Shown one piece after another: positions 17,061 through 21,779 of a stretch of 21,779 bases of DNA. The stretch is taken from positions 1 through 21,779 of the forward strand of contig JAPOHM010000003.1 in the NCBI GenBank assembly GCA_029979405.1, in the 5' to 3' direction. The position numbers were made by a program, and so were the translations under genes. A model generated the notes under the pieces. The model was given only the letters and a program-made list of their open reading frames with translations. It had not been told where the DNA came from and did not search any database. The DNA comes from Methanobacteriota archaeon (lineage in GTDB: Archaea > Thermoplasmatota > Poseidoniia > Poseidoniales > Poseidoniaceae). Every line of letters starts with the position of its first letter. Within the stretch, counting starts at the first letter, position 1.

Positions 17061-17799
17061 AGGCTTCAACCCAATCGTAGCCTTTCGACTCGAGTTCAGT
17101 CGCAAGTTCTGCCCCACCTGTTTTGACTATCTTGCCATCAATCATAACATGAACAAAGTCTGGTTTAACGTGGTCTAATAGCCTTTGATAGTGAGTGATT
17201 AGAAGACATCCTGCATTTGGAGAGATGGAATTGATACCGTCGGCCACTACCTTGAGTGCATCGATATCGAGACCAGAATCGGTTTCGTCGAGTAAAGCCA
17301 AACAAGGATTCAGAAGAAGCATCTGAAGGATTTCAAGTCTTTTCTTTTCTCCACCACTAAACCCATCATTTACCGAGCGCCCGAGAAATGATTTATCCAT
17401 GTTTAATGATTTCATGTGTCCTTGTAATTCTTTTCTAAATTCTCTTGCTGATGGAGCTTTGTCACCTCTAACAGAGGAAACTGATTTTCTTAGGAATGTC
17501 CCAACCTGCACACCTGGTATTGATGAAGGATATTGGAAAGACAAAAACATCCCAGCCTGTGCTCTTTCGTGGACCTCTAAGTCATCGATTGATTTACCGT
17601 TAAAATGAACAGTTCCTTTTGTGATTTCATATGCGGGGTGACCCATTATCGCATTTGCCAAAGTTGACTTACCTGCCCCATTTCTACCCATGATAGCATG
17701 GACTTCACCAATCTTGATTTGAAGAGATAATCCTTTGATGATTTCAGTTTCATCGACGCTGACATGGAGGTCAGCGATATCGAGAACTATATCTCCCAT
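17059..17799 (-). CDS. sufC: SufC, ATPase of the SufBCD complex
   Basis: ABC-type ATPase that drives shape changes of the SufB-SufD pair; it is not a transporter. The 246-residue protein has Walker [10 protein letters not shown] (38-46), the signature SGGEKKRLE, Walker [14 protein letters not shown] and an H-loop in [13 protein letters not shown], as in other SufC proteins. It is the first gene of the operon. AGGGGG lies 5 nt before its ATG (17805-17810), and the shared divergent promoter region lies upstream. Confidence 0.94.
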   Translation of the reverse strand: MGDIVLDIADLHVSVDETEIIKGLSLQIKIGEVHAIMGRNGAGKSTLANAIMGHPAYEITKGTVHFNGKSIDDLEVHERAQAGMFLSFQYPSSIPGVQVGTFLRKSVSSVRGDKAPSAREFRKELQGHMKSLNMDKSFLGRSVNDGFSGGEKKRLEILQMLLLNPCLALLDETDSGLDIDALKVVADGINSISPNAGCLLITHYQRLLDHVKPDFVHVMIDGKIVKTGGAELATELESKGYDWVEA

Positions 17800-17840
17800 G
17801 TATACCCCCTAACATCTCACCTTTATGAAACACTGTACTA

Positions 17841-17865
17841 ACCAATATCAGAACTGATATTTGGT
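17841..17865. promoter_or_regulatory. Near-perfect palindrome between sufC and nfu, candidate operator
   Basis: ACCAATATCAG, then AA, then CTGATATTTGGT form an inverted repeat. The inner eight-base arms (AATATCAG and CTGATATT) match perfectly; the outer ACCA/TGGT also match if one base is bulged. It lies about 42-66 bp before the sufC ATG and 50-74 bp before the nfu ATG, between weak TATA-like stretches on each side (17823-17830 minus, 17884-17898 plus). The symmetry and position suggest a dimeric regulator acting on both iron-sulfur transcription units. No regulator gene is nearby, and binding is inference. Confidence 0.55.
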
Positions 17866-17914
17866 ATCAATGCAGAATACGAGGTTTATTGAATAATTAC
17901 TTTGAGGATTAGGC

Positions 17915-18352
17915 ATGGATGATGACCTGTTGGAGCAGTATCGTAAGGAAGCGGCTGCTGCAATGGAAAAAGAGTCATTGAAACGCATCGCTGAAACCGT
18001 TGATGTGGAGTATGAATCAAAATTGAAGTCAACATCTTTACATCAAGTTGAAGATATGATTGGAGCGCTATTATCAAGGCTCGGAGCGGTAAGAGCAGCC
18101 TTAGATGGTCACGGCGGGGGAATAGATATCGAATCTCAAAATATTTCAGAGCAAGGATTTGATTTTGTATTGGACCTAACTGGTGCTTGCTTATCTTGTG
18201 GAGCAGCACCCGGAACGCTCGAGGGAATTAAATCAGATTTGGAAAAAGACGATGAGATTAATTCCATCAAGTACAGTTCGAAATTACTCGACACATTCGA
18301 TGAACTCGGCAGAGAATTTATTTTAGCACATGGTAACGTTGAATTCGTTTGA
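17915..18352 (+). CDS. Nfu-type (NifU C-terminal domain) iron-sulfur carrier
   Basis: A 145-residue protein with a helical N-terminal part (1-45) and a NifU-C domain: a helix ending in LDGHGGGIDI (63-72), then the cluster-binding CxxC pair in GACLSCGAAPGTL (Cys92, Cys95) and the following helix EGIKSDLE. Such proteins hold a 4Fe-4S cluster between two subunits and hand it to target enzymes. The gene diverges from the SUF operon across 115 bp that contain the palindrome, and its TGA is immediately followed by the tgtA frame. A GAGG sits 7-8 nt before the ATG. The N-terminal extension is unassigned. Confidence 0.88.
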   Translation: MDDDLLEQYRKEAAAAMEKESLKRIAETVDVEYESKLKSTSLHQVEDMIGALLSRLGAVRAALDGHGGGIDIESQNISEQGFDFVLDLTGACLSCGAAPGTLEGIKSDLEKDDEINSIKYSSKLLDTFDELGREFILAHGNVEFV

Positions 18353-20539
18353 TTGGGGGTTAATACAGTGAAATGGAATAATGAAAATCGTCCTCAACCT
18401 AAACAATGTCGTGAACAAGATTTAGGTAAATTCGAAATCACAACTCGAGATGGACAGGCTAGATTGGGAAGGCTTCACACTAACCATGGTATAATCAATA
18501 CACCATGTCTGTTACCGGTAATCAACCCAAATATTAGGACCATTGAACCAAGAGAAATGTGGGAAAAATACGGAATTGAAGCTCTGATTACTAACTCTTA
18601 TGTAATTTGGAAACATGAAGAATTGAGAAATGAAGCACTGGAAAATGGAGTGCACAAACTCTTAGATTATCCTGGAGTGATCATGACAGATTCAGGGACA
18701 TTCCAATCATATGTGTATGGTGATGTTGAGGTTGAAGTTAGTGAAATCGCTGAGTTTCAAAATAAAATTGGCGTAGATATTGCTACTATGTTAGATGTTT
18801 TTTCTAGACCGGACATGAAGTACTCAGAGGTTGAAAATGCGGTTGATGAGACAATCAAGCGGGCTCAAGAATCGATAGACTCGGCGAATGGAACAATGAT
18901 GAACGGACCGGTTCAGGGAGGATTATTTCCCGATTTGAGAGCTAAAAGTGCACGAGGCATGAGTAATTTCGACTTTGCTGTCCATCCAATCGGTGGAATC
19001 GTTCCAGTTATGGAAAATCACGATTACAAAGATTTGGTGAAAATCATGCTTTCTGTGAAATCCAATCTCAAACCAAACAGACCTGTTCACATGTTTGGTT
19101 GTGGGCATCCAATGCTGTTCCCTATGTTAGTAGCGATGGGCGCCGATTTGTTCGATTCTGCCGCTTATGCGTTGTTTGCTAGAGATGGTAGATTGCTAAC
19201 ACCTTGGGGTACTGAAAAAATCGCAGAAATGGAAGAGTGGCCAATCCTCATGCCGTCGGTTGTTGGATTAACGCCCGATGAGGTCAGAGCAATGAAAAAA
19301 GACCAGAGAACTGAAATCCTTGCAAGATTCAACCTTGAAGTCACGCTACAAGAATTATCAAGATGTCGACAAGCGGTTCGTGATGGTAAAATATGGCAAC
19401 TAGCAGAGATGCGTAGCCATCAGCATCCTTCGCTTAGAGAGGCCTTCTTGTGGTTGATAACTAATCCTGCAAGGTCATCCATGGAACCTTTGATTCTTGA
19501 TGATGTGTCAGCATCAAGGGAAATTGGTGACCAACAAGGTGAGTGGGAAAGCAATTGGGACTGGTTGGTTTATTCACAAAATAGCCCAAGAACTGGCTCG
19601 GAATCTTGGGGGGGACCGGACACATACCACAGGCCCCAAATCGAGTTAGCAAGAAGAAGATTGTTTGCGAGATGGGAATCGAATAAACCTGGAGATGTAA
19701 TAATTTTTCACGGTGCAAGCGCTCCATGGAGAGACAAAATTGGACAATTGACCGATAGACTGGCCAACACTGATTACGAAATTTTTGTCCTGACTCCAGT
19801 TGGTTTGCTTCCCTGGGGCCTTGAAGACCTAAACCCATGGGCACACATAGAAGGTCCTGATTGGTTATGGAATAGAAGACCTGACTTACAATGGGTTCAA
19901 CGAGAATTACAAAGGTTAGGCATAGAGGACAGAAGAATTATCACTTTCGATATATCAAATACTGAAAACCTTCATGAAAATATGTTCAAGAAATTGGGTA
20001 TAGAGGAAGTTGATAGAAATCAGAATAAACGGTTAATTGGCCAAATGGTTGACAAACTGACAGTATTGTGCAATGTAGATAATTCCGTAGCTCAATCAAT
20101 ATGTTCCGATGCAACATTTACGATGAGTAGGACAGAAAGAATTCGTAATATGATCGACAAAAATGGCACACATCTTTTTTCACCAAGGCTTGCCGAAGGA
20201 GGAATTTCATTAACCATTGATGGCGCTAAGGTACTTCATTCTAAGAGAACATTGGAGATACCTTCTGGATTTTCAGATGATGATTTCAACTTTAGCGCGG
20301 GCCAAGGTCCTGCATGGATAGTTGTAAACAACGATGCTGTTCCATTCATCAAACAAGGTCGTAATGTTATGAATGGATTTGTAATTGGCGCAGACCCATG
20401 GTTGCGTCCAAACGAGAATGTTTTGATAGTGAATAGTGAAGGTGATTTGGTAGGTTTTGGCAGGTCTACAACCACACTCTCTGAAATTTCTTCATTCAAC
20501 AAGGGAATTGCAGTAAAAACAAGAGAAGGATGCCCTTAA
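18353..20539 (+). CDS. tgtA: Archaeosine-type tRNA-guanine transglycosylase with lost zinc site
   Basis: Archaeal TGT swaps guanine-15 of tRNA for preQ0, the first step to archaeosine. The TIM-barrel domain (about 25-360) is well conserved: MTDSGTFQ with Asp113, VQGGLFPDLR, HPIGGIVP, and the nucleophile Asp268 in DLFDSAAYALFARD. The zinc site is gone: where Pyrococcus TgtA has PCSCPVC and a later His, this protein has Ile298, Met300, Val303 and Phe326. A long middle region (360-620) resembles TgtA domain C1 but is expanded, and the last 80 residues form a PUA domain. At 728 residues it is longer than Pyrococcus TgtA (about 582). Numbering is from TTG 18353, abutting the nfu stop; GTG 18368, preceded by GGGGG, is an alternative start with a better ribosome site. 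Whether it is an active enzyme or a non-catalytic partner is open. Confidence 0.88.
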   Translation: MGVNTVKWNNENRPQPKQCREQDLGKFEITTRDGQARLGRLHTNHGIINTPCLLPVINPNIRTIEPREMWEKYGIEALITNSYVIWKHEELRNEALENGVHKLLDYPGVIMTDSGTFQSYVYGDVEVEVSEIAEFQNKIGVDIATMLDVFSRPDMKYSEVENAVDETIKRAQESIDSANGTMMNGPVQGGLFPDLRAKSARGMSNFDFAVHPIGGIVPVMENHDYKDLVKIMLSVKSNLKPNRPVHMFGCGHPMLFPMLVAMGADLFDSAAYALFARDGRLLTPWGTEKIAEMEEWPILMPSVVGLTPDEVRAMKKDQRTEILARFNLEVTLQELSRCRQAVRDGKIWQLAEMRSHQHPSLREAFLWLITNPARSSMEPLILDDVSASREIGDQQGEWESNWDWLVYSQNSPRTGSESWGGPDTYHRPQIELARRRLFARWESNKPGDVIIFHGASAPWRDKIGQLTDRLANTDYEIFVLTPVGLLPWGLEDLNPWAHIEGPDWLWNRRPDLQWVQRELQRLGIEDRRIITFDISNTENLHENMFKKLGIEEVDRNQNKRLIGQMVDKLTVLCNVDNSVAQSICSDATFTMSRTERIRNMIDKNGTHLFSPRLAEGGISLTIDGAKVLHSKRTLEIPSGFSDDDFNFSAGQGPAWIVVNNDAVPFIKQGRNVMNGFVIGADPWLRPNENVLIVNSEGDLVGFGRSTTTLSEISSFNKGIAVKTREGCP

Positions 20540-20578
20540 TGGGTTATGTTCAAGTGCCGATTTAAATGTGTAAGAAAC

Positions 20579-21541
20579 ATGGACAGAGATTTGATTATCG
20601 AATCTTCTGGACTAACTAAAATGTATGGTACACATGTTGCGTTAGATTCACTTGACATCAAAATACAGCAGGGCGCAACAGGACTTTTGGGTCCAAACGG
20701 GGCAGGAAAATCTACATTTTTGAAAACAATTCTTGGTCTAATACAAGTGACTTCTGGTGAAGGCAAGGTTCTCGGATTAGATATCAGGACTCAGGGTGAA
20801 GAAATTCGACAACGGATAGGATACATGCCCGAATACGATGCTCTCAACCCTAACATGGAAGCCATTTACCAAGTGAAATACTGTGGTGAATTAATTGGAA
20901 TGAATCCTAATGTTGCTATGCAACGAGCACATCAGGCTCTGGAATATGTGGGCCTGGGCGAACAAAGGTATAGGGAGGTTTCCACATTTTCAACGGGTAT
21001 GAAACAAGCTACAAAGCTCGCTTGTGCACTAATTCACGACCCTGAACTTATAATCGCTGATGAACCTAGTAACGGATTAGATTCTCAATCGAGAGAATTT
21101 ATGCTGAACACGTTGAATGTTACTGTTAACTCGGGTCAAAGATCCGTACTTATGGCCTCTCACCTGATGGAAGATGTAGAGAGGATTTGTGAAAACATCG
21201 TGCTTCTTCACAAAGGTAAGTTGGCAGCTCAAGGCAGAATAGAAGATTTGAAGGCTATTGACAAAGAAGTAGAAATTCACGTTTGGGGTGCCGCTTCAAA
21301 AATGGAGGAAGATCTCAAAGATTCAGGAATGAAAGTACGTAGGGAAGGCAGAATTATGCGTATTGGTCACACTGGTGATGAGACCTACTCACAAATTCTA
21401 AAATCGGCTGCCAAGGTTGGCTCCCAAGTCAGAAAAATGCATGATTACGAGGCAAGTCTTGAAGATTTATTCTTGGTGATAATGGAAAGATTAGGCCACG
21501 ACGTCAAAAGTAGTGACGAATTATTGGAGGGTTCTATCTGA
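20579..21541 (+). CDS. ABC transporter ATP-binding protein (ABC-2 exporter type)
   Basis: ATPase subunit that should pair with the permease beginning just downstream. From the ATG at 20579 the protein has 320 residues: Walker A GPNGAGKST (38-46), a Q-loop region around GYMPEYDAL, the signature STGMKQ, Walker B LIIADEPSNGLD and the H-loop in MASHLMEDVERI. The C-terminal 100 residues are a typical extension of this class. An in-frame ATG at 20546 would add 11 residues (rich in Cys, Lys and Arg) that do not fit the family; 20579 is preferred. The substrate is unknown. The gene follows tgtA by 39 bp. Confidence 0.9.
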   Translation: MDRDLIIESSGLTKMYGTHVALDSLDIKIQQGATGLLGPNGAGKSTFLKTILGLIQVTSGEGKVLGLDIRTQGEEIRQRIGYMPEYDALNPNMEAIYQVKYCGELIGMNPNVAMQRAHQALEYVGLGEQRYREVSTFSTGMKQATKLACALIHDPELIIADEPSNGLDSQSREFMLNTLNVTVNSGQRSVLMASHLMEDVERICENIVLLHKGKLAAQGRIEDLKAIDKEVEIHVWGAASKMEEDLKDSGMKVRREGRIMRIGHTGDETYSQILKSAAKVGSQVRKMHDYEASLEDLFLVIMERLGHDVKSSDELLEGSI

Positions 21542-21779
21542 TTGAAGAACCGTTTGAACCTGTCGAATCAAAAGAAACATCTTTTGACGCTCAAACTCCA
21601 GTCACGGGTCAAACAAAGATGCAAGCAGCGTGGTCTGCAAATTCAGATAACGAGGGCGACGCACAGATTGCCACCCAGTCTCAAGGACAGATTTTTGAAC
21701 AGGTGTATCAGCCGTGGGAAGGTGAATTAAGCCCAAGATGGATGAGAAATTGGACGATACTAAGGCACCACGTACTCGG
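21541..21779 (+). CDS. ABC-2 type permease, N-terminal part only (cut by right edge)
   Basis: The frame beginning at 21541 is open to the right edge and reads IFEQVYQPWEGELSPRW (from about residue 51), then MRNWTILRHHVL, which looks like the cytoplasmic lead-in to the first helix of ABC-2 permeases. Its position just after the ATPase gene supports this. There is no ATG near the ATPase stop; the frame's first codons are CTG and ATT after an SD-like GGAGG (21526-21530), and upstream stops at 21511-21516 exclude an earlier start. The first in-frame ATG is at 21619. The translated stretch before it is acidic and looks like protein, but a true start at 21619 is also possible. A different frame from TTG 21542 is open but is probably spurious. 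Confidence 0.65.
   Translation, partial: MEEPFEPVESKETSFDAQTPVTGQTKMQAAWSANSDNEGDAQIATQSQGQIFEQVYQPWEGELSPRWMRNWTILRHHVL

Noticed and set aside
17059..17799. Transporter ATPase identity for the sufC frame
   Set aside because: Its position first in a suf operon and the SufC-type sequence ([15 protein letters not shown]) identify it as the scaffold ATPase.
18353..20539. Archaeosine synthase (ArcS/TgtA2) identity for the TGT-like gene
   Set aside because: The ArcS hallmark PCSAKKPYS-type motif is absent (the corresponding area reads HGASAPWRDK), and the TGT catalytic aspartates are kept, which favours TgtA.
21542..21730. 62-codon frame from TTG just after the ABC ATPase stop
   Set aside because: Its translation is basic and without family features, while the overlapping frame from 21541 gives a recognisable permease N-terminus and stays open to the window edge.

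Overview
The window reads as a gene-dense, AT-rich archaeal chromosome segment, most likely from a marine planktonic euryarchaeon of the Poseidoniales / Marine Group II type (Thermoplasmatota). The archaeal assignment rests on a PUA-bearing archaeosine-type tRNA-guanine transglycosylase, an archaeal NadM-type NMN adenylyltransferase, a DRG-family GTPase with a TGS domain, and TATA-like boxes about 22-28 nt before several start codons, with no bacterial -35/-10 promoters evident. The marine group assignment is weaker: it comes from the gene style, including a lipoprotein with a short 'GC-D-A-NYD' motif, and from memory of such genomes. No tRNA, rRNA, CRISPR array, insertion sequence or integrase was seen, and no gap between genes exceeds about 115 bp.

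Layout. 1-1095 (minus) is the N-terminal part of a secreted lipoprotein that runs off the left edge. 1140-3123 (minus) holds a thioredoxin-like/CcdA fusion and a small two-helix membrane protein. 3163-4886 (minus) holds nadM and a class V aminotransferase. Divergent from these, 4965-6657 (plus) holds pdxT and a radical SAM protein with an extra CxxC. The radical SAM gene meets grpE (6658-7173, minus) tail to tail with no spacer; grpE lies downstream of an unrecognised soluble protein (7205-7894, minus). 7998-10051 (plus) encodes the DRG GTPase and a membrane-anchored coiled-coil protein.

10048-12735 (minus) is an unusual 895-residue fusion of an exported M28-type zinc peptidase to an AmpG/PAT-like MFS transporter. 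Upstream of it on the same strand is a compact SUF iron-sulfur operon in the order sufC-sufB-sufD-sufS-sufE-sufT-like (17799 down to 12726), with stop/start overlaps and Shine-Dalgarno sites that overlap the preceding stop codon. A divergent Nfu-type scaffold gene (17915-18352) shares the promoter region, which carries a near-perfect 25-bp palindrome, a candidate operator. Directly after nfu comes a 728-residue TgtA whose two catalytic aspartates are intact but whose four zinc ligands are all replaced. The window ends with an ABC ATPase and the start of its ABC-2 permease.

Themes: iron-sulfur assembly (SUF plus Nfu) with likely clients nearby (the radical SAM protein); thiol-disulfide handling at the membrane (TlpA-CcdA fusion); cofactor metabolism (NadM, PdxT and a PLP enzyme side by side); and membrane or export functions (lipoprotein, peptidase-transporter, ABC exporter). 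The most interesting items are the zinc-less TgtA, the peptidase-transporter fusion, and the palindrome between the two iron-sulfur transcription units. All family assignments come from reading the translated sequence and from memory; no database search was run.
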